Assembly (NCBI GenBank): GCA_900550255.1
Contig: URQZ01000001.1
Coordinates: 62,001-126,000, forward strand
From: an uncultured Mycoplasmatota bacterium
Lineage (GTDB): Bacteria > Bacillota_I > Bacilli_A > RF39 > UBA660
Direction of reading: 5' to 3'
DNA length: 64,000 nucleotides
Below the pieces are notes generated by a model that did not search any database, was not told the DNA's origin, and saw only the letters and a list, made by a program, of their open reading frames with translations. Position numbers and translations under genes: made by a program. Shown here in pieces: positions 36,292 through 45,579 of this stretch (positions within the stretch are counted from its first letter, which is position 1; each line of letters starts with the position of its first letter).

Positions 36292-36356
36292 TAGTTTGTT
36301 TGCATTTATTTACAAGTTATGATAATATATATAACACTTAAAAAGGAGGTAAAACT

Positions 36357-36725
36357 ATGAAGTGTAATTCAGTTTTTAGAGGTAATATTAAAATATGTAC
36401 AAATATTAATAATATTAAGAAAGGACACATTTTTAAATCACAATTATATAAAGAAAATGCTACTATTATTCATTTAAAACATTTGGGATTTGTTGATTTA
36501 GATAGTTTAACTGGTAACAAATTAAAAGATTCTTTAATTATTTTAAAAAGTCTTCTTTGTTCTTCTAAAAATAATATTTTTATCAATCAAAACCCAACAG
36601 AAGAAAATAGTTTATGGTTAGATGTTGCTTCTCTATCACAATATTATCATCCTCATTATAATAATGCTACAACTAAGATTAAACAATTAAAGTTAAATGA
36701 AACAAACAAAGACATTATACACTAA
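36357..36725 (+). CDS. Unknown protein, 122 aa
   Basis: The gene has a strong site (AAAGGAGGTAAAACT) and is divergent from uvrA. The product is cytoplasmic, with several beta-like segments at the start (CNSVFRGNIKICTN), then a mixed region with FVDLDSLTGNKLKDSLIILK and a Ser/Tyr/His-rich part (LDVASLSQYYHPHYNN). No family recognised. Because it shares the short intergenic region with uvrA, it might respond to the same LexA-like repressor; that is inference. It is convergent with priA and shares a terminator with it. Confidence 0.65.
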   Translation: MKCNSVFRGNIKICTNINNIKKGHIFKSQLYKENATIIHLKHLGFVDLDSLTGNKLKDSLIILKSLLCSSKNNIFINQNPTEENSLWLDVASLSQYYHPHYNNATTKIKQLKLNETNKDIIH

Positions 36726-36760
36726 AAAATCAAAGACTTAATATCATCTTTGATTTTTTT
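36724..36760. terminator. Bidirectional terminator
   Basis: AAAAATCAAAGA and TCTTTGATTTTT form a 12-bp stem. T-runs on both strands serve the 122-aa gene and priA. Confidence 0.85.
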
Positions 36761-38924
36761 ATATTTTATTTGGATCAATATCTATATCTACATTTACTTT
36801 ATTTTTAGCATAAATATTATTAATAAATTTCAATTCTTTAAATATCTGACTACTATCTTTATATTTTAAAATTACTCCAAGATAATAAACATTATTTATT
36901 TTAGGAATATTACATGCCGTTGGCCCTAAAATAAATAAATCTTTTATTTTTTTACTTTTTAAATAATCAGTAATTTTTTCGCCTGTTTTATATGCTTCAT
37001 CATAATTATTAGATGATATTTTAATATAACACAAATTATAATAAGGACTGTATTTTAGAATTTTTCTAATTTCCATTTCTTTTTTATAAAAACTATTATA
37101 ATCATGAGAACTTGCATATTTAATGCTATAATGATCAATATTAAATCCTTGAATAATTACTTCACCTTTTAAAGAGGCTCTTCCGGCTCTTCCAGCAACC
37201 TGATTCAAAAGTTGAAAAGTTCTTTCTCCACTTCTAAAATCTGGTATATTTAAACTAGCATCTCCATTAATAACACCAACCAAAGTTACTTTAGGAAAAT
37301 CAAGTCCTTTAGCGATCATTTGCGTTCCAATTAAAACATTATACTTTTCTTGTCTAAATGAATTTATAATTTTTTCATGACTTCCTTTAGTAGAAGTAGT
37401 ATCATTATCCATTCTAATAACCTTAGCTTTAGAATAATTTTCTTTTATATATTGTTCTAATTTTTCAGTTCCCATTCCATAATCGTTTATATCAATACTA
37501 CCGCAACTAGGACATTTTTTTAATCTAGAACTTCCATATCCACAATAATGACAGCGCATTGTATTAGATGATTTGTGATAAATCAAAGGAATATCACAAG
37601 CAGGACATTTATGAACATATCCGCAATTTTTACAAGTTACAATAGTTGAATAACCTCTTCTATTTAAAAGAAGAATTATTTGTTCATTTTTATCCAATTT
37701 TTCTTTTATTTTTTCATCTAATAAACCTGAAATAATTCGATTATTATTTTTTATTTCGTCTTTCATGTCAATTAAGGTAACTTTGGGTAAATTATCGTTT
37801 ACTCTTTTTTTTAATTCACAAAGGTGATAAATCCCCATTTTAGCTCTTGTATAACTTTCTATTTTAGGTGTTGCACTTCCAAGTACAATCGGTATATTAT
37901 ATTTTCTTCCTCGCCATAAAGCTATATCAATAGCATTATATTTTGGATTATTTTCTTGTTTATAAGTCATTTCATGTTCTTCATCTATAATAATTATTCC
38001 TAAGTTAGTTAGTGGTGCGAAGATGGCACTTCTTGCACCTATTACAATTTTTACTTCCCTTCTCTGTATTTTGCGCCATTCATCATATTTTTCTCCGTTT
38101 GATAATCTAGAGTGTAATATTGCAATAGTACTACCAAATCTTTTTTTAAAATTAGAAACGACTTGTGGTGTCAAACTTATTTCAGGTACAAGAACTATAG
38201 CTTCTTTTTTTTCTTTTATAATTTCTTCTATTAGATGCATATATACTTCAGTTTTGCCACTTCCCGTTACTCCATGAAGAAGGAATGGTTGAAATTTATT
38301 TTTTTGATTTAAAATTTCTTTTATAACTTTATTTTGTTCATCATTTAGTTTTATTTTTGTATCCTCTTTTTCTACTTTATTATTTAGACGGTATTCTTCT
38401 ATTTTTATTTCTTTTATAATTTCTTTTTTTATCAATGTTTTCACGCTAGATACAGAAATATCATTAGCTTCTTTCTTTAAAACTTTATCCTTATTTTCAA
38501 ATAATTTAAGAATTTCTTTTTGTTTTTCATTTGAAACACTTATTTTTTTATTTAAAACTAAATATGTTATATATTTTTTATTTATGGTGAGACTTTTCTT
38601 AGCTTTTAAAGCAGATGGTAACATCGTTTGATAAGCACTTATTAGATTACATAATGTTTTTTGTGATATGTATTTTCCAAGTTCAAGCATTTCTTTATTT
38701 AAGACAGGTTCCTCGTCTATTAATGATATTATTTCTTTTAATTCATAATCAAGTTTTTCATTTTCTTTTATTTTTAAAACAAATCCTTCTAGTTTTTGTT
38801 TTCCAAATGGTACTAGTACTCTAATACCAACCTTTATTTTTTCTTTAAAATCTTTTGGAATCAAATAGGAAAATGTTTTATCAATATTTTTAGCTTTAAT
38901 TTCAACAAGTACTTCTGCAATCAT
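36759..38924 (-). CDS. priA: Primosomal protein N' (replication restart helicase)
   Basis: The 721-aa protein is a superfamily 2 helicase that reloads the replisome. It has Walker A LLHGVTGSGKTEVYMHLI (near 222), DEEH in IIIDEEHEMTYKQ, and the GSATP motif. The PriA zinc module contains eight Cys (CKNCGYVHKCPACD ... CHYCGYG ... CPSC). Motifs NGDASLNIPDFRSGER and QVAGRAGR complete the core. The N-terminal DNA 3'-end-binding domain is present. Length is normal. Confidence 0.97.
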   Translation of the reverse strand: MIAEVLVEIKAKNIDKTFSYLIPKDFKEKIKVGIRVLVPFGKQKLEGFVLKIKENEKLDYELKEIISLIDEEPVLNKEMLELGKYISQKTLCNLISAYQTMLPSALKAKKSLTINKKYITYLVLNKKISVSNEKQKEILKLFENKDKVLKKEANDISVSSVKTLIKKEIIKEIKIEEYRLNNKVEKEDTKIKLNDEQNKVIKEILNQKNKFQPFLLHGVTGSGKTEVYMHLIEEIIKEKKEAIVLVPEISLTPQVVSNFKKRFGSTIAILHSRLSNGEKYDEWRKIQRREVKIVIGARSAIFAPLTNLGIIIIDEEHEMTYKQENNPKYNAIDIALWRGRKYNIPIVLGSATPKIESYTRAKMGIYHLCELKKRVNDNLPKVTLIDMKDEIKNNNRIISGLLDEKIKEKLDKNEQIILLLNRRGYSTIVTCKNCGYVHKCPACDIPLIYHKSSNTMRCHYCGYGSSRLKKCPSCGSIDINDYGMGTEKLEQYIKENYSKAKVIRMDNDTTSTKGSHEKIINSFRQEKYNVLIGTQMIAKGLDFPKVTLVGVINGDASLNIPDFRSGERTFQLLNQVAGRAGRASLKGEVIIQGFNIDHYSIKYASSHDYNSFYKKEMEIRKILKYSPYYNLCYIKISSNNYDEAYKTGEKITDYLKSKKIKDLFILGPTACNIPKINNVYYLGVILKYKDSSQIFKELKFINNIYAKNKVNVDIDIDPNKI

Positions 38925-38994
38925 AATATCAACCTCTAATCAAATATTATCATTTTTAAAACCTAAAGACAAGAAAAAAAGAACATATTTGTCC

Positions 38995-39822
38995 TTAACT
39001 TTCTTTAACCGTTATAATAGGCATTACTTGAGAAGCATGTAATCTATATCTTGCAGACTTACCATCGTCACAATATCCATTACCCGTAAATGGGAAAATA
39101 ACATATCCATCATATCCAGCTTTGCCTTTAGTTAAGGTAGCAATATAATCACCGTCTTGGCTTTTATCACTTAATAGTGGGGAATAATTACAACCTTTAT
39201 AATATTTGACAAGATAAGAAGTTCCATTATATACCTGCGTAACTTCTTCTGATATAACACTCCTAGTTAAACCTTCTTCTTCCTCTATTGGTATTCTAAC
39301 ATAACTCTTAATAGAATCAACACCATCATTAAATGTCATCTCTTCCAATTCCGTTGTTTTTGATAAATTATTTTCACTCATTTTACTATCTAACCAATTC
39401 TCTACAGTCGTCTTTATTAGACTCGTATTATATCTATATGATTTAGGACAATAAGAAGTTCCTTCAACACACATTGGAATACCTATATTACTAACAGTAC
39501 TACTAGGTACATCTGATGGTAAATATAATTGCAATTCATTAGTTGATAAATGATCACTAAGCATCAATCTAGTTGATTTTCCATAATCTCTCATCACTAA
39601 CCATTCATATCCTAGATAACTTACTCTTTCTCCTTGTGTATAGTCTCTACTTAGTATTCCATATTTTTCCTCATTTATATCTTTAGCATCCTTCTTTAAC
39701 TTCTCTAAAATTCTTGAACGAGATGAAAGCGTCGCAAGTAATGTTGTCATAAGCACTAAAAAAACAAGTAAAATTGTATAAAGTATTCCTGTTGCTGCAA
39801 ATCCATTTTCTTTTCTTTTCAT
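38995..39822 (-). CDS. Pilin-like protein with DUF6273-like C-terminal domain
   Basis: The 275-aa product starts MKRKENGFAATGILYTILLV, a class III-like leader where Gly-Phe is followed by a Pro-free hydrophobic helix. The usual Glu at +5 is not present. After a coiled spacer (LEKLKKDAKDINEEKYG) the ectodomain begins GERVSYLGYEWLVMRDYGKS, which resembles the start of the C-terminal domain of the 861-aa pilin-headed protein. It holds Cys near 121, 127, 219 and 256. The start at 39822 follows GGGGAAATATCG. It lies alone, upstream of and divergent from the pbp-mraY-ftsW block. Confidence 0.7.
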   Translation of the reverse strand: MKRKENGFAATGILYTILLVFLVLMTTLLATLSSRSRILEKLKKDAKDINEEKYGILSRDYTQGERVSYLGYEWLVMRDYGKSTRLMLSDHLSTNELQLYLPSDVPSSTVSNIGIPMCVEGTSYCPKSYRYNTSLIKTTVENWLDSKMSENNLSKTTELEEMTFNDGVDSIKSYVRIPIEEEEGLTRSVISEEVTQVYNGTSYLVKYYKGCNYSPLLSDKSQDGDYIATLTKGKAGYDGYVIFPFTGNGYCDDGKSARYRLHASQVMPIITVKES

Positions 39823-39936
39823 CGATATTTCCCCTATTCTATCTACCACTAATTTTATAACATTTTGTATTTATAGTCAAATGTTTAATTCTTTTTTTTT
39901 ATGGACATGCATATATATTAAAAAGAGGTGACTTAA

Positions 39937-41844
39937 ATGTTTTTCAAAGCAATTCATACACGTATTAAAATTGTTTTTATAATCATCATTATCCTTCTTA
40001 TTATCATAATTGGAAAAGTTTTCTACATTCAAGTTATCGATTATAAAAAGCTAAATAAACTATCATCTAGCCTTTGGAGTCGTAACCTACCAATTGAAGC
40101 AAATCGAGGGAAAATATATGATCGAAATGGTGTTGTTCTTGCGGATAATAAAACAACGACTTCCCTAGTTTTAGTTCCAAATCAAATTAAAAACAAAAAA
40201 GAAACTACTAAAAAATTGAGTGCGATTTTAAATGTAAGCTATGATGATATGTATAAACACGTAAATAAAAAAACATCAATTGAAAGAGTTCACCCCGAAG
40301 GAAGAAGATTATCTTATGAGATAGCAGATAAAATAAATTCACTAAAATTAGATGGCGTTTACCTAATTAAAGAATCACAAAGATATTATCCATACGATTC
40401 CTTAATGTCACATACTTTAGGATTCGTTGGAATTGATAATCAAGGTTTAAGTGGTTTAGAACTTATGTATGATAAATATCTAACAGGTGAATATGGAGCT
40501 ATCAAATATTTAAGTGATGCCAAAGGAAACAAATTAAAACTAACAGAAGCCTATGAAAAACCTCAAGATGGAATTAATATGAGTCTAACAATCAATTACA
40601 AACTACAAGCAGTCGTTGAAAGAGAACTAGATAATGCTGTTAAAAGATACAATCCAGATCAAGCATTAGCTATTGCTATGAATCCTAAAACTGGTGAAAT
40701 ATTAGCCATTTCTTCTCGTCCTAATTTCAGTCCAAGTAATTACAAAAAATATAGTACCGAGCAAATAAATAGAAACCTCCCTATTTGGGCAACATACGAA
40801 CCTGGGTCAACCTTTAAAATTATAACCTTAGCAACCGCATTACAAGAACAATTAGTTGATCTTGATAAAGACACTTTTGATGATGGCGGAAGCATTCATG
40901 TTGAAAATGCTAGAATCAAATGTTGGAAAGCTGGAGGCCATGGACATCAAACCTTTCTTCAAGTCGTAGAAAACTCTTGTAACCCCGGTTTTGTTACCTT
41001 AGGACAAAGAATTGGAAAAGATAAACTATTTGAATATATAAACAAATTTGGTTTTGGTAAAAAAACAGGCGTCGATCTAAACGGAGAAAGTTCAGGAATT
41101 TTATTTTCACTTGATAAAGTAGGACCAGTTGAACTTGCAACAACAGCCTTTGGTCAAGGAGTTAGTGTTACCCCTATTCAACAAATTACAGCCGTTAGTG
41201 CAGCCATAAATGGTGGTTACTTAAATAAACCATACATCGTTAAAAGCTTAAACGAACCAGAAACAAATAACGTCGTCAAACAAAATAAAAAACAAACCGT
41301 TCGCAAAGTTATTGATAATAAAACAAGTAAAAAAGTCAGATATGCTCTTGAGAGCGTTGTCACTAATGGAACTGGTAGAAATGCCTTCATAGACGGTTAT
41401 CGTGTTGGAGGAAAAACAGGAACTGCCCAAAAAGTTCAAAACGGAATGTATATGGTTGGAAACTATATTGTATCATTCATTGGTTTTTTACCAGCAAATG
41501 ATCCTGAAGTTATCGTCTATGTCGCAATCGATAATGCTAAAGGAATAACTCAATATGGTGGAACAATATCCGCACCTATTGCACGAACAATTTTAAAAGA
41601 CTCAATTGATATTTTAAATATTAAAAAACCAAAAGGTGCGAGTGAAAAAAATTATAACTTCAATGAAAAAAAATATGTAACTGTACCTAATGTTATAAAT
41701 ATGAATTTAGATGATGCTATGAAAAATTTAAAAGACTTTAAAGTTGAATATACTGGAACTGGTAAAAAAGTAACTTATCAATCACCTAGTCCAAAAGAAA
41801 GAATATATGAAGGTGAAACAATAAGATTACTCTTAGATGATTAG
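39937..41844 (+). CDS. Class B penicillin-binding protein (FtsI/SpoVD type) with PASTA domain
   Basis: This transpeptidase cross-links septal peptidoglycan. The 635-aa protein has one N-terminal membrane helix, a PBP dimerisation domain (SRNLPIEANRGKIYDRNG), and the transpeptidase motifs SxxK in EPGSTFKIITLA (near 287), SxN in VVENSCNPGF (near 347) and KTG in VGGKTGTAQK (near 490). One PASTA domain lies at the C-terminus (VPNVINMNLDDAMKNLKD onward). With mraY and ftsW downstream (9 and 12 bp gaps) it is a reduced division and cell wall cluster. SpoVD/Pbp2b orthology cannot be settled here. Confidence 0.95.
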   Translation: MFFKAIHTRIKIVFIIIIILLIIIIGKVFYIQVIDYKKLNKLSSSLWSRNLPIEANRGKIYDRNGVVLADNKTTTSLVLVPNQIKNKKETTKKLSAILNVSYDDMYKHVNKKTSIERVHPEGRRLSYEIADKINSLKLDGVYLIKESQRYYPYDSLMSHTLGFVGIDNQGLSGLELMYDKYLTGEYGAIKYLSDAKGNKLKLTEAYEKPQDGINMSLTINYKLQAVVERELDNAVKRYNPDQALAIAMNPKTGEILAISSRPNFSPSNYKKYSTEQINRNLPIWATYEPGSTFKIITLATALQEQLVDLDKDTFDDGGSIHVENARIKCWKAGGHGHQTFLQVVENSCNPGFVTLGQRIGKDKLFEYINKFGFGKKTGVDLNGESSGILFSLDKVGPVELATTAFGQGVSVTPIQQITAVSAAINGGYLNKPYIVKSLNEPETNNVVKQNKKQTVRKVIDNKTSKKVRYALESVVTNGTGRNAFIDGYRVGGKTGTAQKVQNGMYMVGNYIVSFIGFLPANDPEVIVYVAIDNAKGITQYGGTISAPIARTILKDSIDILNIKKPKGASEKNYNFNEKKYVTVPNVINMNLDDAMKNLKDFKVEYTGTGKKVTYQSPSPKERIYEGETIRLLLDD

Positions 41845-41853
41845 AGGTGAAAA

Positions 41854-42846
41854 ATGCTTATTTTAACAAAATCTACTTTATCACTTATGATTGGATTTAT
41901 ATTGTCTATCTTCTCTGCTAGCATAATAATTCCCCTTCTAAAAAAACTAAAAGCAGGTCAAAATTTAAGTGTCTATTTAAGTGAAAAACATCGTTCTAAA
42001 CAAGGAACACCAACGATGGGAGGAATCATTTTTATTCTTCCAACTATTATTACTATGATTATTCTCTATCTAACTAAAAAGATAAATTTTTCATATAATT
42101 TATTAATTGTTATTTTTACCTTTTTAGGATATTTCTTAATAGGATTTATAGATGACTATTTAATAATTATTAAACACAATAATAAAGGCTTAAGTGAAAA
42201 AGCAAAATTTTTATTACAAATTATTATTGCTGTTATTTTCTTTTATCTATTTATGATTTCTGGAAATGAACCTCTTCTTTGGATTCATTCATTAAATATA
42301 AAACTAGATATTGGTTGGTATTATGGATTATTTATTCTACTTGTTTTAGTAGCAAGCAGTAATGCTGTTAATTTAACTGATGGCTTAGATGGTTTAGCTG
42401 GTGGTTTATCAGCAATTGCTATTTGTACCTTTGGAATTTTATCATTTAATACTGGTTGGCTAGAAGGTTATGAAGAAATCGCCATTTTTTGTTTTACTTT
42501 AACAGGTTCTATTCTAGGTTTTCTCGTTTTTAATGTCAGTCCTGCCAAAGTATTTATGGGTGATACAGGATCACTTTGTCTTGGTGCAACTCTTGGTACT
42601 ATAGCTATCTTAACTAGACATGAAATTCTACTTATTGTTATTGGAATAGTCTTTGTTATTGAAACAATAACCTGTTTAATTCAAAGATATTATTACAAAT
42701 TAACTAAAAAAAGATTTTTTCCTATGACTCCTATTCACCACACTTTTGAAAAACTAGGTTGGAGAGAACAAGACATTGTTAAATTATTTTGGATTATTGG
42801 TTTTATTGGCTCAATGATAGGAATTATATATGGTGTTTGGATGTAA
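41854..42846 (+). CDS. mraY: Phospho-N-acetylmuramoyl-pentapeptide transferase
   Basis: The enzyme makes lipid I from UDP-MurNAc-pentapeptide and undecaprenyl phosphate. The 330-aa protein has ten membrane helices and motifs KQGTPTMGGIIF, FIDDYLIIIKHNNKGLSEKAK, VNLTDGLDGLAGGLSA, KVFMGDTGSLCLG and the HHTFEKLGW motif. RBS GAGGTGAAAA. It is coupled to the PBP gene upstream. Confidence 0.98.
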   Translation: MLILTKSTLSLMIGFILSIFSASIIIPLLKKLKAGQNLSVYLSEKHRSKQGTPTMGGIIFILPTIITMIILYLTKKINFSYNLLIVIFTFLGYFLIGFIDDYLIIIKHNNKGLSEKAKFLLQIIIAVIFFYLFMISGNEPLLWIHSLNIKLDIGWYYGLFILLVLVASSNAVNLTDGLDGLAGGLSAIAICTFGILSFNTGWLEGYEEIAIFCFTLTGSILGFLVFNVSPAKVFMGDTGSLCLGATLGTIAILTRHEILLIVIGIVFVIETITCLIQRYYYKLTKKRFFPMTPIHHTFEKLGWREQDIVKLFWIIGFIGSMIGIIYGVWM

Positions 42847-42858
42847 AGGAGTGATATT

Positions 42859-43944
42859 TTGAAAAAATTTGATTTATTATTATTTATTACAATTATAACT
42901 ATTTCTCTTTTTGGAATAATAATGATTTATTCAGCCTCATATATTTGGGCTGAATACAAATTTAATGATCCTTTTAAATTTGTTAAACACCAAGGTTTGT
43001 TTTTTATAATAGGAATTATTATGATGCTAATTACTAGCAAAATTCCTTATAAGGTTTATTTTGAAAAAGCAAATACTCTTCTACTAATTAGTATTATTCT
43101 TTTAATTTTAGTTATAATTCCTGGTATAGGAACAGTTAGAAATGGAAGTCGAAGTTGGTTTGGAATTGGTTCTTTTGGTATTCAACCAAGCGAATTTGCT
43201 AAACTCACGTTAATTATTTTTACTTCAAAATATTTAACAAAAAATGAAAAAAATTTAAAATATATTAAAAAAGGTGTTTTACCTATTTTAGGTATTGTTA
43301 TTCTTGTTTTTGGTTTAATTATGTTACAACCAGATTTTGGAACAGGAATGATTATTTTAGTAAGTATTATTGGTCTTCTTTTTGTAAGTGGCGTTGATTT
43401 CAAATTTTTTATTCGTTTAGGACTAATTGGTGTAGTTGGTATTGTTTTACTTATAGCTATTGCTCCTTATCGTTTAGAACGTATTTTATCATTTTTAAAT
43501 CCTTGGAGTGATCCTTTAGGAAGTGGTTTTCAAATTATTCAATCATTATATGCTATTGGACCTGGTGGTTTATTTGGGCAAGGTTTTATGAATTCAAGAC
43601 AAAAACATTTCTATCTACCAGAACCTCAAACTGATTTTATTTTTTCTATTATAAGTGAAGAATTTGGGTTTTTAGGAATATTGATTGTTGCTACTTTGTT
43701 TACAATTATTATTTTTAAAGGTTTTAAAATTGCTCAAAATAGTGGTGATAAGTTTGCTAAATTTCTAGCTTTTGGAATAACTTTTGGTCTTGCTTTTCAA
43801 GCTATTTTAAATTTAATGGTCGTTGTTGGTTTAATACCAGTTACTGGTGTTACTCTTCCCTTTTTAAGTTATGGAGGGTCTAGTCTATTAATTACTCTAA
43901 TTAGTATGGGTGTTCTATTAAATATAAGTCGTTATCAAAGATAA
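42859..43944 (+). CDS. ftsW: SEDS peptidoglycan polymerase FtsW
   Basis: The 361-aa protein of ten membrane helices polymerises glycan strands from lipid II together with a class B PBP. SEDS motifs are visible: GSRSWFGIGSFGIQPSEFAKL, LQPDFGTGMIIL, GPGGLFGQGFMNS, PEPQTDFIFSIISEEFGFLG and LPFLSYGGSSLL. The start is TTG at 42859, behind AAGGAGTGATAT, with no nearby ATG. The pairing with the upstream PBP and mraY favours FtsW over RodA. Confidence 0.95.
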   Translation: MKKFDLLLFITIITISLFGIIMIYSASYIWAEYKFNDPFKFVKHQGLFFIIGIIMMLITSKIPYKVYFEKANTLLLISIILLILVIIPGIGTVRNGSRSWFGIGSFGIQPSEFAKLTLIIFTSKYLTKNEKNLKYIKKGVLPILGIVILVFGLIMLQPDFGTGMIILVSIIGLLFVSGVDFKFFIRLGLIGVVGIVLLIAIAPYRLERILSFLNPWSDPLGSGFQIIQSLYAIGPGGLFGQGFMNSRQKHFYLPEPQTDFIFSIISEEFGFLGILIVATLFTIIIFKGFKIAQNSGDKFAKFLAFGITFGLAFQAILNLMVVVGLIPVTGVTLPFLSYGGSSLLITLISMGVLLNISRYQR

Positions 43945-43972
43945 TAAAAAATACACTTATTTGTGTATTTTT
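43945..43972 (+). terminator. Terminator of the pbp-mraY-ftsW operon
   Basis: AAAAATACAC and GTGTATTTTT form a 10-bp stem around TTATTT, ending in T-run. Confidence 0.85.
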
Positions 43973-43973
43973 C

Positions 43974-44162
43974 AGGGCTGTTGATAAAGTCGATTTTTCA
44001 AATCGGCTTTGTCACAGCCTTTTATATTTCTCCCACTAAAGTATAAAAAAGAGTGCTTTTTAGAGATTAAATACCTAATATTTGCTCTTTTTTAGACATT
44101 TTAGCCCACTTTGATTTTATTAAAAACTTAATTTTTTCAAAATAAGTAGTTTGTCAACAATT
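43974..44162. mobile_element. IS remnant or MITE-like element
   Basis: About 190 bp with no gene lies between ftsW and murC. The left end (AGGGCTGTTGATAAAG) and the inverted right end (AAATTGTTGACAAACT) share the GTTGAYAAA core as imperfect terminal inverted repeats. Just inside the left end is a 44-nt hairpin, GGCTGTTGATAAAGTCGATTT with AAATCGGCTTTGTCACAGCC, a style found at insertion sequence ends. The higher GC of that hairpin stands out from the region. No target duplication could be confirmed by eye. Confidence 0.45.
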
Positions 44163-44176
44163 TGAAACATAAATAT

Positions 44177-45484
44177 TTATTTATGTTCAATTAAAGATTT
44201 TAAATCATCTTCTAATTTTGATATATCATTTGGACTCATAAAAGCAAACACAGCATCATCATATTTAGCCAAAGTATTTGCTTCATCTAAATTAATGTGA
44301 TGACCATTATCTAATTTAGAAATAATTACATCTGATGTTATTCCTTCAAAATCTTCTTGTTTTTCACGGGCACCATGAATATCCATAATATATGCCTCAT
44401 CTACATTTTTAAAAGCATTTACTAAATCTTCTTTAAATTCGTTAGTACGTGAATATGTATGTGGTTGGAAAATGGCTATAAGCTTTTTATTAGGATATTT
44501 TTGACGAATTGCTTTTAGTGTTGCCTTTACTTCATTTGGATGATGAGCATAATCATCAATAATGATTGAGTTTCCAACTTTTGTTTCACTAAATCTTCTT
44601 TTTGCTCCTTGATATGTCTTTAATACTTTAGAAATCACTTTTGCTTCCATTCTTTCATAATAACAAGTTGCAATTACAGCCAAGACATTTAAAAGGTTAT
44701 GTTTTCCATAAATAGGTAAATCATAATTACCGTAATAATTACCCTCTATTTCTACTTCAAAAGAAATTCCTGTTTCTTTATATTCAACGTTTATAGCACG
44801 AATATCATTATCTTCATCTAATCCATAATAAAAGATTGGTTTATTTACTTCTAATGAATGTGTATAAGGATCATCACCACAAGCTATAATCATCTTATCT
44901 GCTTTATTAGCAAATGTTTGATATGCATCAATTACATCATCTATTCCTGTAAAATAGTCAACATGGTCAAGATCAATATTAGTAATAATTACATAGTAAG
45001 GATTATAATCTAAAAAATGACGACAATACTCACAAGATTCTAAGATAAAAAACTCGTTTTTAGGATCCGCATAACCTGTTCCATCACCTATTAAATAGTT
45101 ACAACCAATAGTACTATTTAAAACGTGAGCAAACATTGATGTAGTTGTTGTTTTACCATGACATCCACAAACACATATTGTTTTAAATTTTTCGGTAAGT
45201 TTTCCAACCATTTCTGAATATGTATATATTTCTAAATCTAATTCTTCAGCTTTTTTTACTTCCAAATTATTTTCACTATTAAAAGTTGCTCCCTTTACTA
45301 TTTTCATATTTTCAGAAATATTATTTTCATCAAATGGTAAGATTTTAATATTTAATTCTTCAAGCCCAACTTGTGTGAAGAAATGCTTATCATAATCACT
45401 ACCTTGAACTTCATATCCAAGTTCTTTCATTATTTGCGCTAAGGCACTCATACCTGAACCTTTAATTCCTATAAAATGATACAT
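44177..45484 (-). CDS. murC: UDP-N-acetylmuramate--L-alanine ligase
   Basis: This ATP-dependent Mur ligase adds L-Ala to UDP-MurNAc. The 435-aa protein shows MYHFIGIKGSGMSALAQIM (UDP-binding N-terminal domain), the ATP loop CVCGCHGKTTTTSMFAH, ESCEYCRHFLDYNP, IITNIDLDHVDYF, GKHNLLNVLA and IDDYAHHPNEV. GSGMSALA and the short length favour MurC over Mpl. The ATG at 45484 follows GGATAGGTGATAAG; the frame opens 17 codons earlier without a site. Confidence 0.95.
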   Translation of the reverse strand: MYHFIGIKGSGMSALAQIMKELGYEVQGSDYDKHFFTQVGLEELNIKILPFDENNISENMKIVKGATFNSENNLEVKKAEELDLEIYTYSEMVGKLTEKFKTICVCGCHGKTTTTSMFAHVLNSTIGCNYLIGDGTGYADPKNEFFILESCEYCRHFLDYNPYYVIITNIDLDHVDYFTGIDDVIDAYQTFANKADKMIIACGDDPYTHSLEVNKPIFYYGLDEDNDIRAINVEYKETGISFEVEIEGNYYGNYDLPIYGKHNLLNVLAVIATCYYERMEAKVISKVLKTYQGAKRRFSETKVGNSIIIDDYAHHPNEVKATLKAIRQKYPNKKLIAIFQPHTYSRTNEFKEDLVNAFKNVDEAYIMDIHGAREKQEDFEGITSDVIISKLDNGHHINLDEANTLAKYDDAVFAFMSPNDISKLEDDLKSLIEHK

Positions 45485-45555
45485 CTTATCACCTATCCTT
45501 ATAATAATCGTATACTGTTTTATTTTCTTTGTCAATATTTTATACTTTTAGTTGA

Positions 45556-45579
45556 CAAAAAAAGAGATTAATTATCTCT
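45556..45579 (-). terminator. Terminator of the YugP-type gene
   Basis: AGAGAT and ATCTCT pair around a 5-nt loop, followed by seven T on the minus strand. The stop codon lies in the loop. Confidence 0.7.
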
